A DNA stretch of 64,000 nucleotides from Granulicella sp. L60 (GTDB lineage: Bacteria > Acidobacteriota > Terriglobia > Terriglobales > Acidobacteriaceae), in assembly GCF_009765825.1 (NCBI RefSeq), contig NZ_LMUR01000003.1, positions 97,864-161,863 of the forward strand, given 5' to 3'. Under the pieces are notes generated by a model. That model ran no database searches. It worked only from the letters and a program-made list of their open reading frames with translations, and had not been told where the DNA came from. Every line of letters begins with the position of its first letter. Within the stretch, counting starts at the first letter, position 1. Position numbers and translations under genes: made by a program. This document shows positions 43,548 to 53,427 of this stretch, piece after piece.

Positions 43548-44244
43548 GGCGTTGGAGGCGGTCGATGAGCTTCTGGGCGAGGGGTTCGCCGGATTCGGTC
43601 CAGAGGAGGCGGCTGCTGATGCCGCAGTTTTTTTCTACTGAGAGAGTGAAGGCTAGGAGCATCTCGACGTTTTGCTGGATATGTTTGGCGGCGGCCGCGT
43701 CGAGCTGTTCGTCTTCGAGGGTCTCGGCCAGCCATGGGGTGTCGAGGCCGAAGTCGATGCGGATGTGGCCGTTCTGCTCGAAGCTGGCGTCGTCGAAGGT
43801 GGGGCCGAAGCCGAGGAAGCGGACGGTGGAGAGCTGGAGCTTCCAGAGGGGATCGAGGGCTGCGGTTTGAAGCTCGGGGTCGATGTCGTCGTCGGGGTCG
43901 CCGGTGGGATTGGGGTAGTTGGAGTTGAGCTCGGGCGTCCAGAGCTTCCAGCGCATTTCGAACTCGTAGGCGGTGTCGTCGTGGAGCAACTCGGTGGCTT
44001 CGGCGACGGCGCTTTCGATGATGGAGGCGGAGGTGTCGCGGTTCTCTTCGGCGCGGTCGTCGTTGACGTAGATGCGCTGGTAGGTGGGGGCTTCGGTGAA
44101 GCTGATGGGGTACGACGAGGCGGCGAGGACACGCTTTTCGCCGCTGATGAGGGCGAACTGGCGCATGACCGAGACGAGGGTCGCGGGGAGGGTGTCGAAG
44201 CGGAAGTTCGGAAACCAGAGGCTAAGGTAGAGCTGATCGGCCAT
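43540..44244 (-). CDS. Uncharacterised soluble protein (234 aa)
   Basis: ATG 44244 to a stop that overlaps the convergent OpgC gene. I recognise no family. It begins ADQLYLSLWFPNFRFDTLPA, is acidic overall (NPTGDPDDDIDPELQTAALD near 120), and has no signal peptide or membrane helix. One Cys, NCGISSRLL near 207. The even codon quality, typical of minus-strand genes here, supports it as real. Confidence 0.7.
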   Translation of the reverse strand: MADQLYLSLWFPNFRFDTLPATLVSVMRQFALISGEKRVLAASSYPISFTEAPTYQRIYVNDDRAEENRDTSASIIESAVAEATELLHDDTAYEFEMRWKLWTPELNSNYPNPTGDPDDDIDPELQTAALDPLWKLQLSTVRFLGFGPTFDDASFEQNGHIRIDFGLDTPWLAETLEDEQLDAAAAKHIQQNVEMLLAFTLSVEKNCGISSRLLWTESGEPLAQKLIDRLQRLN

Positions 44245-44346
44245 AGGGATAGTTTAGTCCCTATGAGGCCTCGGGACTTATCGAGCTATGGTCTGTGTTC
44301 TGTGGTGAAGGCAATGGCCTGCCGGCCGCCCTCCTGCGCGGAGGGC

Positions 44347-44395
44347 GGTCACTTCGTGACTTGTATAACCCTTCGGGTGGGGCTCCCGCTGGTCG
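44347..44395 (+). repeat. Second copy of the half-element from 34.3 kb
   Basis: GGTCACTTCGTGACTTGTAT and on to CTCCCGCTGGTCG matches 34295-34343 at 44 of 49 positions. It is preceded by a small hairpin (GCCCTCC/GGAGGGC) and lies before the lptC-like gene. Confidence 0.8.
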
Positions 44396-44471
44396 CCAGG
44401 AAGATTTTGGGCTGAACTCTGAGATCGCGGCTTGATGATTCCTATGCCGTGGGGTGAGAAGATAGAGGGGG

Positions 44472-47147
44472 ATGAACGTTTCGGTAGAGCGGCTTCGGGT
44501 CTGGTTGCTGGCGGGTGCGGTGCTGCTGGTGATTGTGATCGCCGGCTTTCTGGGGTATGCGCACTATCGGACGCACCGTTTTCTGACGAATCTGCCGAAG
44601 AAGCTTGGGGTGAATATTCGACGGGAGACCAATGGGGTTACGTACTCGCAGTCGGTGCAGGGGCGGACGGTGTATACGATCCATGCGGCGACGGCGGTGG
44701 AACGCTCGGATGGAAAGCTAACGCTGCATGATGTGGGGATTGTGCTGTACGGGCGCAAGCAGGATCGGGCTGACCGGATCTATGGGAAGGAGTTTGAGTA
44801 CGACCAGTCGGCTGGGGTGGTGAAGGCGGTTGGTGAGGTGCATATCGATCTTCAGGCTCCGTCGGCGGCGGATTCGAATGCGAAGATGGACTATGCGGCA
44901 GGGAAGGATCTGCATGACGCCGGGAAAGGGGGGGCGCAGGAGAAGAAAGACGAGCGGCTGGTCCATGTGACGACGAGCGGTCTGGTATTCATGCAGAAGC
45001 TTGGCATAGCGGCGACGGATAATGGCATCGAGTTTGACTCGGGTGGGATGACCGGACATGCAGTTGGAGCGGACTACAACTCGGATACGGGTGTGGTGGT
45101 GCTGCGCTCGGCGGTGAAGGTGAATGGGCTGCAGCATGATCGTCCGGTGGTGTTGACGGCGTCGCGTGCGGAGCTGGACAGGCCGAATCAGAAGATGGTG
45201 TTGACGCAGGCGAAGTATATGTCGGTGGGTGGTGGGGCGGGGCAGACGGCCCAGGGGCAGCATGTGGTGGTGCATCTGCGTCCGGATGGTTCGGCGGAGC
45301 GGGTGGAGGCCGAGGGCGACGTGACGCTGACCAATGGGATGGGCGGGACGGTGACGGGACCGCGAGGCGAGATGACTTTGAATGCGCGGAGCCAGCCTGA
45401 GACGGTGGTGATGACGGGCGGGGTGAGGTATTCGGAGGATGGATCGCTGCGGCAGGCCAAGGGCGAGGCGGCGGAGGGACGGGCGGCGTTCGATAAGCAG
45501 GGGCGGCCGGAGCATGTGGTGATGACTGGCGCGGTGCATCTGCATGAGCGGGTGCGGGCGCATGATGCTGCGGGTGAGCCGTGGAGTGAGCGGGACTTGA
45601 GTGCGAAGGCAGTGGAGCTTGCGCTGACGGCGGATAGTGCCGGGAAGGCCGAGCTTCGGGATGCGAAGGCGACGGGAGATGCGCGGTTGAAGGTGCTGAG
45701 CGCGACGTTGAAGGGTGCGGCGGTGGAGACGTCTGACAGTGCGTTGGCTGCGGAGGTGCTGACGGCTCACTTTGTGCACGTGGGGAGTGCGGATCATATC
45801 GCCGAGGTGCATGGCGATGGGCATGCTTCGATGCGGAGGGTGAACGCGAAGGGTGTGGTGAATACGAGCTCGGGGGATTCTCTGGTGGCGCACTTTCGCC
45901 CTGTAGCAGAGGGTGGAGGGCGTGACTCGAAGTCGGCGGCTGGTGTCGGCGATGTGGCGAAGAAGGAGGGAGCCGGTCAGGGTGCGGATGCGGTTTCGGA
46001 TGCGACTGAACAGGGGCATGTGGTGATGACGCAGACTCCTGCTCGCAAGGCGGGAGATACTGCGGCGCCAGTGGAGGAGAGGGTAACGGCGGAGAAGGCG
46101 GTTTATAGCGGCGGCATGGGTGTGGGCGAGTTGGAGCGTACGACGCTGACGGGCAATGTGCAGGTGACCGACGGGACGAGCGTGTTGTGGGCGGATCGGG
46201 TGGTGGCGGAGCAGCAGAGTGGGGATGCAACGGCGGATGGTTCGGTAAAGGCGAGCTATGCACAGCCGGGGAGGACGGGGGAGCCGGTGCATGTGCTGGC
46301 GGCGCGCGCGGAGATGAAACATGACTCGCAGATTGCGACTTTTTTTGGAGTGGCGGGAAAGCCTGCGCGGCTTTGGCAGGGAGGCTCGCAGATGGATGCG
46401 CCGGTGCTGCAGTTTGAGCAGAAGCAGAGGCGGCTGCTGGCTCATGGTGTTGGGCAGGGCGCGCCGATGGCGGTGCATACGGTGTTGGTGAGCCAGGGTG
46501 GTGTGGCTGGGGCTGGGAGTGCGAATACGGCAACGCCTGTGACTACAACTGCGAATACGGCAACGATTGCGACGAAGATCGGAACGACGCGCAAGGCTGC
46601 TGATGGTGGAAAGACATCCGTGATTCGAGTGGCGAGTCGGGAGCTGGTCTATTCGGATGAAGCGCGGCGGGCGGACTTTACCGGTGGAGTGGAGATCGAG
46701 GACGCGGATGGCAAGATGCGTGGACAGCAGGCGGTTGTGTATCTGCAAGCTGCACCGGGCGGAGGTGCGGCAAAGGGAGTACAGGCTGGTGGCAAAGCTG
46801 TGAGTGGGCCGTCGCACGTCGAGGCGAAGGGGAATGCTCTGCCGGCGGCAGGCGGTTTTATGGGCGGTAGTGTGGAGCGGGTGGTGGTGAGCGGGAGTAT
46901 AGAGATGGAGCAGACCGGACGTCGTGCCAGCGGCGAGCAGTTGGTCTATACCGCCAGCGATGGCATCTTTGCGCTGACGGGGACGCCTGCGGTGCGGCCC
47001 AAGGTCGTCGACGATCAACGCGGAACGGTCACAGGGACTTTGCTGCGATTCCATGCGGGAGATGAGAACGTTGTGGTTTCTAATGGAGGAGAGAATAACG
47101 CGGGCCAGAAGGTGCGCACGGAGACGCGGGTGAAGAACAAGGAATGA
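44472..47147 (+). CDS. Fused LptC/LptA-like LPS-transport protein
   Basis: 891 aa. A single N-terminal membrane helix ([20 protein letters not shown], about 10-29) is followed by an LptC-like region ([20 protein letters not shown], then [10 protein letters not shown]) and then repeated OstA/LptA-type strands ([60 protein letters not shown]). It would form much of the periplasmic bridge that carries LPS to the outer membrane. Its end overlaps lptB by ATGA. Length far exceeds E. coli LptC (about 190 aa) and LptA (about 185 aa), indicating a fusion with expanded repeats. Confidence 0.85.
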   Translation: MNVSVERLRVWLLAGAVLLVIVIAGFLGYAHYRTHRFLTNLPKKLGVNIRRETNGVTYSQSVQGRTVYTIHAATAVERSDGKLTLHDVGIVLYGRKQDRADRIYGKEFEYDQSAGVVKAVGEVHIDLQAPSAADSNAKMDYAAGKDLHDAGKGGAQEKKDERLVHVTTSGLVFMQKLGIAATDNGIEFDSGGMTGHAVGADYNSDTGVVVLRSAVKVNGLQHDRPVVLTASRAELDRPNQKMVLTQAKYMSVGGGAGQTAQGQHVVVHLRPDGSAERVEAEGDVTLTNGMGGTVTGPRGEMTLNARSQPETVVMTGGVRYSEDGSLRQAKGEAAEGRAAFDKQGRPEHVVMTGAVHLHERVRAHDAAGEPWSERDLSAKAVELALTADSAGKAELRDAKATGDARLKVLSATLKGAAVETSDSALAAEVLTAHFVHVGSADHIAEVHGDGHASMRRVNAKGVVNTSSGDSLVAHFRPVAEGGGRDSKSAAGVGDVAKKEGAGQGADAVSDATEQGHVVMTQTPARKAGDTAAPVEERVTAEKAVYSGGMGVGELERTTLTGNVQVTDGTSVLWADRVVAEQQSGDATADGSVKASYAQPGRTGEPVHVLAARAEMKHDSQIATFFGVAGKPARLWQGGSQMDAPVLQFEQKQRRLLAHGVGQGAPMAVHTVLVSQGGVAGAGSANTATPVTTTANTATIATKIGTTRKAADGGKTSVIRVASRELVYSDEARRADFTGGVEIEDADGKMRGQQAVVYLQAAPGGGAAKGVQAGGKAVSGPSHVEAKGNALPAAGGFMGGSVERVVVSGSIEMEQTGRRASGEQLVYTASDGIFALTGTPAVRPKVVDDQRGTVTGTLLRFHAGDENVVVSNGGENNAGQKVRTETRVKNKE

Positions 47148-47872
47148 AGACACTATCGACGGAGGAGATTGGAAAGTCGTACGGCGGCCGCGAGGTGGTG
47201 CGAGGCGTGAGCCTGGAGATTGAGCAGGGCGAGGTGGTGGGCCTGCTGGGGCCGAACGGTGCGGGCAAGACGACAAGCTTCTACATGATTGTGGGGCTGG
47301 TGCGGCCGGATACGGGGCGGGTGCTGGCGAATGGACACGACATCAGCCGATTGCCGATGTATCTGCGGGCGAGGAACTACGGGATCAGCTACTTGCCGCA
47401 GGAGCCTTCGGTGTTTCGCAAGCTGACGGTGCAGGACAATATTCTGGCGGTGCTCGAGGCGCAGGATCTGAGCTGGGAGAGCAGGCGGATGCGCACCGAG
47501 AGGCTGATCGAGCAGCTCAATCTTGGGCATGTGCGCAAGACGCGCGGTTATGCGTTGAGCGGCGGCGAGCGCAGGCGGGTGGAGATTGCGCGCTGTCTAG
47601 CGATTGAGCCGGCGTTTATTTTGCTGGACGAGCCTTTTTCGGGCATCGATCCGATTGCGGTGCTGGATCTGCAGGAGATTATCTTCGGGCTGAAGAAGAG
47701 TGGGATCGGTGTATTGATTACTGACCACAACGTGCGGGAGACGCTTTCGGTGACGGATCGGGCGTACATCATTACCGAGGGCAGGATCTTTCGGCACGGG
47801 ACGCCGGGTGAGTTGGGACGCGATCCTGAGGTGCGGAGGATCTACCTGGGTGAGAACTTTTCGATGGGCTAA
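47144..47872 (+). CDS. lptB: LPS export ABC transporter ATPase LptB
   Basis: 242 aa. Walker [10 protein letters not shown] (about residues 35-43), Q-loop [12 protein letters not shown], signature [16 protein letters not shown], Walker [13 protein letters not shown], and H-loop TDHNVRETL. The [15 protein letters not shown] segment is characteristic of LptB. It powers LPS extraction from the inner membrane with LptF and LptG (not in this window). Overlap with the LptC/A-like gene and the rpoN gene downstream match the classic order. Confidence 0.96.
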   Translation: MKTLSTEEIGKSYGGREVVRGVSLEIEQGEVVGLLGPNGAGKTTSFYMIVGLVRPDTGRVLANGHDISRLPMYLRARNYGISYLPQEPSVFRKLTVQDNILAVLEAQDLSWESRRMRTERLIEQLNLGHVRKTRGYALSGGERRRVEIARCLAIEPAFILLDEPFSGIDPIAVLDLQEIIFGLKKSGIGVLITDHNVRETLSVTDRAYIITEGRIFRHGTPGELGRDPEVRRIYLGENFSMG

Positions 47873-47993
47873 CCGCTACAACTTCTGTGGTAAGGCTGGG
47901 TTGCTATCGGTGCAGTTTCCGCAGTCGTTGGCAGGGTTAGACTTACAGCCAGACAGCAACCGATGCGTGTAGACTGTGGCCAAGCTGAGAGAA

Positions 47994-48009
47994 TGGCACT
48001 CTGGTTGCT
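47994..48009 (+). promoter_or_regulatory. Sigma-54 (-24/-12) promoter upstream of rpoN
   Basis: TGGCAC at 47994-47999 and TTGCT at 48005-48009 are five bases apart, giving the strict GG-N10-GC spacing. The match to the consensus core is complete. It lies about 92 bp before the rpoN start codon, suggesting sigma-54 autoregulation with an unknown enhancer-binding protein. Confidence 0.65.
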
Positions 48010-48100
48010 TGCGGTTCGTACCGGGCTGCGGAAAAATAGCAAAGAACTATCACCAGCAGAATGAACAGTAGGGCCAGACGTCAGCCGATGAGAGGTTAAT

Positions 48101-49822
48101 GTGTTGTTGCAACCGAAGCTAAACTTGAAGGTCTCCCAACGCCAGGTGCTGACGCCTGGCCTGGTGCAGATGGTCAGCGTACTGGCGCTGAACAAGCTTG
48201 AGCTGAGGGAGATGATCAACACCGAAATGGTGGAGAATCCGGTTCTGGAGGAGCTGGAGGAGTCGGTCGTCTCGCTGGATGAGAGGGCAGGGCTCGAAGG
48301 AGATCGGGAGCGGTCGGCTGAGGATGTGGCTGCCGAGAGCGAGAGGGTGGAGAAGGACCCGTTCGATGAGATCGACTTCGGAAGCTACTTTCAGGACTAT
48401 CTCGATCCGGGATTTCGCACCTCGTCGAACTTTGAGGAGTACGACAAGCCTTCGTTCGAAAATTTTCTGTCTCAGCCAAGCACGTTGAGCGATCATCTGA
48501 CGTGGCAGCTGGGCTCGCTGACGTTGAGCCCGGAGATTGCTGCGGCTGCGGAGCTGGTGGTCGGTAATCTGAACGAGAACGGCTACTTGACGGCGAGCGA
48601 CGAGGAGCTGGCTGTGTTGCTGGCTCAGTTCGATGACCCGGTGCGGTCGGAGCCGATTCCGTTTGAACGTGGCACGAAGGGCCGGTTGGTGCATCTCTGG
48701 CACGGGCCAGAGGTAGAGGAAGGTGGGGATGTCGCTGCGAAAGACGAGCCGCTGGAGATAGCGGCTGCAGCGGAGGATTCGCTCTCGTCCTGGCTGATTG
48801 CCGTTCGAGAGGCTCGGACGATCATCAATTTTCTCGACCCCGTGGGTGTGGGTGCGCGTGACCTGCGGGAGTGCCTGTTGATCCAGATCTGTGCTCAGCA
48901 GGGTGAGGCGGCGATCGTACTGCGACGCAGGGAGATGATGGCGGCACGGAATGGATCGGAGGAAGACAGCGGTTATGTTGCGCCGGTGCCGGCTGTCGTG
49001 GACGATCCGGGCAGGGTGGATATCTTTGCCGTTGCGACGCATGTTGTGACGCACTGTCTGCCGCTGCTACAGAAGAAAGACATGCGCGAACTGACGCGGA
49101 GCTGTGGGCGCACCGCTGACGAGGTGAATGCCGCGGTGGACTTTATCCGGACGCTGGATCCTCGGCCAGGGCAGCGCTACAACCATAGTGAGACGAGGCT
49201 GATTGAGCCCGATGTTGCGTTTGTGAAGCGCGACGAAAACTATGTGGTGGTTATGAACGAAGAAGATATGCCGACGCTGCGTTTGAACCAGGGCTATCGC
49301 AAGATGTTGCAGCAGAAGCAGACAGAGAAGGACGTCAAAGAGTATGTGAAGGAGCGGTACAAGTCCGCGATCCAACTGCTGCGAAATATCGAACAGAGAA
49401 AGAATACGATTCTGCGGACGTGCGAGGTGATTGTGCGGCGGCAGACAGAGTTTCTGGAGCACGGCGTGAATGCGCTGAAGCCGATGATGATCAAGGAGGT
49501 CGCGGAGGAGATTGGGGTGCATCCTTCGACGGTCAGCCGTGCAGTGGCGAACAAGTATGTGCATACCTCGCAGGGTGTCTTTGAGTTGCGCTTTTTCTTC
49601 TCGGAGGGCGTAAACGGGCCGGAGGGCGGGGATCTGCCGCTGGTGCTGTTGAAGCGCAAGGTGAAGAAGCTGATCGAGGATGAAGACTCGCGGAAGCCGC
49701 TGACGGATGATCAGCTGGCCGCCGAGCTGCAGCGGCAGGGAATCCAGGTGACGCGCAGAACGGTTGCCAAGTACAGGGAAGATATGCAGATTCCAAGCAC
49801 GCACCAACGTCGTGTACGCTGA
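48101..49822 (+). CDS. rpoN: RNA polymerase sigma-54 factor
   Basis: 573 aa from GTG 48101, with GAGAGG five bases upstream. Region I (activator-interacting) is LKVSQRQVLTPGLVQMVSVL; an acidic region II follows; the core-binding domain has SDHLTWQLGSLTL and DPVGVGARDLRECL. The C-terminal DNA-binding part has VAEEIGVHPSTVSRAVANKY, the HTH, and the RpoN box TRRTVAKYRE near 557. It directs transcription from -24/-12 promoters with AAA+ activators. A matching promoter lies in front of it. Confidence 0.97.
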   Translation: MLLQPKLNLKVSQRQVLTPGLVQMVSVLALNKLELREMINTEMVENPVLEELEESVVSLDERAGLEGDRERSAEDVAAESERVEKDPFDEIDFGSYFQDYLDPGFRTSSNFEEYDKPSFENFLSQPSTLSDHLTWQLGSLTLSPEIAAAAELVVGNLNENGYLTASDEELAVLLAQFDDPVRSEPIPFERGTKGRLVHLWHGPEVEEGGDVAAKDEPLEIAAAAEDSLSSWLIAVREARTIINFLDPVGVGARDLRECLLIQICAQQGEAAIVLRRREMMAARNGSEEDSGYVAPVPAVVDDPGRVDIFAVATHVVTHCLPLLQKKDMRELTRSCGRTADEVNAAVDFIRTLDPRPGQRYNHSETRLIEPDVAFVKRDENYVVVMNEEDMPTLRLNQGYRKMLQQKQTEKDVKEYVKERYKSAIQLLRNIEQRKNTILRTCEVIVRRQTEFLEHGVNALKPMMIKEVAEEIGVHPSTVSRAVANKYVHTSQGVFELRFFFSEGVNGPEGGDLPLVLLKRKVKKLIEDEDSRKPLTDDQLAAELQRQGIQVTRRTVAKYREDMQIPSTHQRRVR

Positions 49823-49866
49823 TCGCCGGCGGATGATTCGCATCGGCTGCGGTACGAGGTGAACGA

Positions 49867-50505
49867 ATGAACGTTGAGTACACCGGTAGACAGACAACCA
49901 TTACGAAGAAGTTGAAGTTGCAGGCTGAGGCGGGGCTGGAGCGGATCGCTAAGATCGTGGGGAGCTCTGCCAACGTACATGTGATTTTGACCACGGACAA
50001 GTACAGGCATAACGCAGAGGTAACGGTGCAGACCAGGCATCAGAAGCTGGTCGCGAGTTGCGAGGCGACGGAGATGGAGGTCGCGTTGCACGATACGCTG
50101 GCCAAGCTCGAGAAGCAGGCGATACGGCATAAGAAGAAGTTCGGAACCATCAAGCGACATCCGAAGGCGGATGTGAAGGGCGAGATCGCGGAGGTTGTGA
50201 CTCCTGCGCCGAGGAAGGTTGCGGCGGTGAAGATCGCTGCGGTCAAGATCGCGACCAAGACCAGCGTAGGACGGAAGGCGGTGCCTATGCTGGTGCACTC
50301 CTTTCCTTCGCAATCGCCGCTGGCGGAGCCGCATATTGTACGTTCGACGGATGGGATTGCGCTGCGGCCGATGTCGCTTGAAGAGGCGGTGAAAGAGGCA
50401 GCGTTTCGCGACCGGGACGTGTTTGTGTTCCGCGATCATGGAGGCCGGGCGATGGTGTTGCATCGAAAGCGCGATGGAAAGATGGAGCTGATCGAAGTTC
50501 CGTAG
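49867..50505 (+). CDS. hpf: Ribosome hibernation promoting factor, long form
   Basis: 212 aa. The N-terminal HPF/RaiA domain (about 1-100) has MNVEYTGRQTTITKKLKLQA and HDTLAKLEKQAIRHKKKF. A Lys/Ala/Val-rich linker (APRKVAAVKIAAVKIATKT, about 115-140) leads to the long-HPF dimerisation domain (VRSTDGIALRPMSLEEAV, then DVFVFRDHGGRAMVLHRKRD, about 158-210). The long form dimerises 70S ribosomes to 100S in stationary phase. It follows rpoN by 44 nt, the conserved order in proteobacteria. Confidence 0.94.
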   Translation: MNVEYTGRQTTITKKLKLQAEAGLERIAKIVGSSANVHVILTTDKYRHNAEVTVQTRHQKLVASCEATEMEVALHDTLAKLEKQAIRHKKKFGTIKRHPKADVKGEIAEVVTPAPRKVAAVKIAAVKIATKTSVGRKAVPMLVHSFPSQSPLAEPHIVRSTDGIALRPMSLEEAVKEAAFRDRDVFVFRDHGGRAMVLHRKRDGKMELIEVP

Positions 50506-50540
50506 GGCAGGGTTCCGTGGTGGATGCTAGGATTTCGAGC

Positions 50541-51467
50541 ATGGCGAGTAAGCGGGTCACGAAGCGAAGTGGGAAGGTAGATGCGAAGGCCAAGGCCGTC
50601 CGGGCTCCGGAGTATCGGGGCGAACTGGTGGTTTTGACGGGGCTTTCGGGTTCGGGAAAGCTGTCGGCGCTGAAGGCGTTTGAGGACCTCGGATACTATT
50701 CGGTCGACAATCTGCCGCTGGAACTTGTTCCTCGGTTTGCGGACCTGGTGCGGCAGTCGCCGGAGATTGAGCGGGCTGCGCTGGTGGTGGACGTGCGCGA
50801 GGGGATGCGGTTGGACAAGTTTCCGGCGATCCTGAAGAAGGTGCGCAAGGTGCTTCCGACGCGTGTTGTGTTTCTGGAGGCCAGCGATGATGCGTTGGTG
50901 AGGCGCTTTTCGGAGACGCGGCGGCCGCATCCGCTGGGGCGGAGCGAGACCGTGGCGAAGTCGATTCGGGCGGAGCGGAAGCGGCTGGATCCGATCCGCA
51001 ACGTGGCAGACATCGTGCTCGACACGACGAAGTTCAATGTGCACGATCTTCGCGCGCACATCAACACGCAGTTCGAGCGCGATGCGAGCGATCAGAGTCT
51101 GATGATCTCCTCGAACAGCTTTGGGTTCAAGAACGGAGTGCCGACGGAGGCCGATCTGGTGTTCGATGTGCGCTTTTTGCCGAATCCTCATTTTGTGCCG
51201 GAGTTTCGCAAGCTGACGGGAAAAGATCCGAAGGTGGCGAAGTATGTTCGACAGTTTCCGCAGACGAAGGAGTTCCTGGATAAGACAACGGACATGTTGA
51301 CGTTTCTTCTGCCTCACTACATCAAAGAGGGGAAGAGCTATCTGACGGTGGCGTTCGGGTGCACGGGCGGGCAGCATCGATCGGTATTTATCGCGGAAGA
51401 GATGAAGAAGCGGCTGGCGGCGGCGGGGTATCGGGTAAAGACTGCGCATCGCGATATGCCGAAGTAG
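50541..51467 (+). CDS. rapZ: RapZ/YvcJ-family nucleotide-binding RNase adapter
   Basis: About 308 aa from ATG 50541 (GTG 50517 also possible). P-loop GLSGSGKLSALKAFEDLGYY (near residue 34), then SVDNLPLELVP, SETRRPHPL, and the C-terminal conserved SFGFKNGVPTEADLVFDVRF, LPNPHF and VAFGCTGGQHRSVFIAEEM. E. coli RapZ binds glucosamine-6-phosphate and the GlmZ sRNA; elsewhere the RNA target is unclear. The residue after the P-loop Lys is Leu, where Ser or Thr is usual. The rpoN-hpf-rapZ order is conserved; ptsN is missing. Confidence 0.94.
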   Translation: MASKRVTKRSGKVDAKAKAVRAPEYRGELVVLTGLSGSGKLSALKAFEDLGYYSVDNLPLELVPRFADLVRQSPEIERAALVVDVREGMRLDKFPAILKKVRKVLPTRVVFLEASDDALVRRFSETRRPHPLGRSETVAKSIRAERKRLDPIRNVADIVLDTTKFNVHDLRAHINTQFERDASDQSLMISSNSFGFKNGVPTEADLVFDVRFLPNPHFVPEFRKLTGKDPKVAKYVRQFPQTKEFLDKTTDMLTFLLPHYIKEGKSYLTVAFGCTGGQHRSVFIAEEMKKRLAAAGYRVKTAHRDMPK

Positions 51468-51552
51468 ATGGGTAGGAATCGCCGGTGCGCCCCTTGCCAC
51501 CATAGAATAGTAAGATGCGCGGTGCGATGACCATGGACGGGAGAGTGAAGGC

Positions 51553-53427
51553 TTGAGGCGCATCTGGCGATTGCTTTTATATATTCGGCCGTATGCGCTG
51601 TACTCGCTTCTGTCGGTCGTGTTGATGGCTGTGGTTGGAGCGATGGCCGCATTTCGCATCCTGCTGGTGAAGCCAATCTTTGACAATGTGCTGAGTCCGG
51701 AGGCGCCGCCAGGGCTTGTGCTCGTCTTTCGCATTCCGCACACAGAGTATGTCGTCAACATGCAGCGCCTTCTGCCGAGCTACTTTCACAATGCGTGGAC
51801 GGTGGTGGCGGTGGCTCTGGTAGGGTCGGCATTTTTGAAGTCGGTATGCGATTACTTTGGAACGTACCTTGTGAATCGCGCTGGGTTCGGCATGATCACC
51901 GATCTGCGCAACGACCTCTACAACGCAGTACTACGCCGGTCGGTTGGATTTTTTCAGAAGCATACGACGGGGACACTGCTGTCGACGTTGATCAACGATA
52001 TCGAGAAGGTTCAGTTTGCGATGTCGAGCGTGCTGAGCGATTTTCTGCAGCAGTTTTTTACCTTGATCTTTACGGCGATTGCTGTGGTGATCGTGGGTGG
52101 CAAGCTGGCGTGGGTGCTGCTGCTGTTTGTGCCTGTGGTGATCCTGTCGGCGAGGCGCATTGGACGGCGGGTGCGGCAGACGACGCGCAAGGGACAGGAT
52201 AAGCTGGCCGAGATTCAGAACATTATTCACGAGACGATTACCGGCAATCGCATCGTGAAGGCATTTGGCATGGAGCTTTGGGAGATGAATCGCTTTCGCC
52301 GGGCGGCGCGAAGGTTGTTCGATGCGAATCTGAAGTCGGTGAGCGTACAGGCGATCAGTTCTCCCCTGATGGATCTGATTGCTTCGATCGCGATTGCGCT
52401 ACTTCTGTTGCTTGGACGGATCAGCATTCAGCGCGGACAGATGACGGCGGGATCGTTCATCACGTTCTTGATTGCGGTGTTTACGCTGTACGATCCGGTG
52501 CGGAAGTTCGCGGGGTTCTACAACAGCTTTCAGCAGGCGCTGGGGGCGAGTGAAGATATCTTCAAGTTCATGGAAGCGCAGGATGACGTTCAGGAGAAGA
52601 AGCGCGCCCATGTGTTGACGGGCTTCGGCGAAGGTATTCGGTTTGAGCATGTCGGCTTTGCGTATGAGAGCGATGGCGAGGTGAAGCAGGTACTGCGTGA
52701 CATCAATCTGTCGGTGACGCCGGGTGAGGTGATCGCCTTTGTAGGACCGAGCGGGGCGGGGAAGTCTTCTCTGGTGAATCTGATCCCGCGCTTCTTCGAT
52801 GTGAATGAGGGCGCTATTCTGATCGATGGACATGACCTGCGGGATGTGACGATCGCCTCGCTTCGGCAGCAGATCGGAAAGGTGACGCAGGAGACGGTGC
52901 TGTTCAACGACACGGTGCGGAACAATATCGCATATGGGCAGCCGGATGTTCCACTGGAGAAGGTGGAAGAGGCGGCGCGGATGGCGTTGGCGCATGAGTT
53001 CATTCTGAATATGCCGGATGGTTACAACACGAAGATCGGTGAGAAGGGCACGAGGCTGAGCGGCGGCGAGAGGCAACGTTTGGCGATCGCGCGAGCCATT
53101 CTGAAGAATGCGCCGATCCTGATTCTGGATGAGGCGACCTCCGCTCTGGACACGGAGAGCGAACAGTTTGTGCAGGCGGCGCTGGCGAACCTGATGAAGG
53201 GACGGACGGTGTTCGTGATCGCGCACAGGCTGTCCACGGTGCGTCGTGCCACGCGGATTGCGGTGATTGAGAGTGGACAGATTACGGAGATCGGGACGCA
53301 CGAGGAGCTGATGCAGCACTCGGGAACGTATCGGCGGCTTTACAATTTGCAGTTCGACGATGGCGATGTGGTGACGGTGGGCGGCGGCGAGCCGGCGCTG
53401 ACGTTGGGATTGGAGGGAATTGCTTGA
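51553..53427 (+). CDS. msbA: MsbA-like lipid/multidrug ABC exporter
   Basis: 624 aa half-transporter, TTG start at 51553. The first 330 residues form six membrane helices; ETITGNRIVKAFGMELWE is the typical coupling region. The ATPase has Walker A GPSGAGKSS (about 396-404), Q-loop VTQETVLFNDTV, signature LSGGERQRLAIARAIL, Walker B PILILDEATSALD and H-loop VIAHRLSTV. In this LPS-linked cluster it is best read as the lipid A flippase. It overlaps yicC by TTGA. Confidence 0.92.
   Translation: MRRIWRLLLYIRPYALYSLLSVVLMAVVGAMAAFRILLVKPIFDNVLSPEAPPGLVLVFRIPHTEYVVNMQRLLPSYFHNAWTVVAVALVGSAFLKSVCDYFGTYLVNRAGFGMITDLRNDLYNAVLRRSVGFFQKHTTGTLLSTLINDIEKVQFAMSSVLSDFLQQFFTLIFTAIAVVIVGGKLAWVLLLFVPVVILSARRIGRRVRQTTRKGQDKLAEIQNIIHETITGNRIVKAFGMELWEMNRFRRAARRLFDANLKSVSVQAISSPLMDLIASIAIALLLLLGRISIQRGQMTAGSFITFLIAVFTLYDPVRKFAGFYNSFQQALGASEDIFKFMEAQDDVQEKKRAHVLTGFGEGIRFEHVGFAYESDGEVKQVLRDINLSVTPGEVIAFVGPSGAGKSSLVNLIPRFFDVNEGAILIDGHDLRDVTIASLRQQIGKVTQETVLFNDTVRNNIAYGQPDVPLEKVEEAARMALAHEFILNMPDGYNTKIGEKGTRLSGGERQRLAIARAILKNAPILILDEATSALDTESEQFVQAALANLMKGRTVFVIAHRLSTVRRATRIAVIESGQITEIGTHEELMQHSGTYRRLYNLQFDDGDVVTVGGGEPALTLGLEGIA

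Noticed and set aside
44718..47276. 852-aa minus-strand ORF
   Set aside because: Arg/His-rich antisense of the LptC/A-like gene, a product of high GC content.
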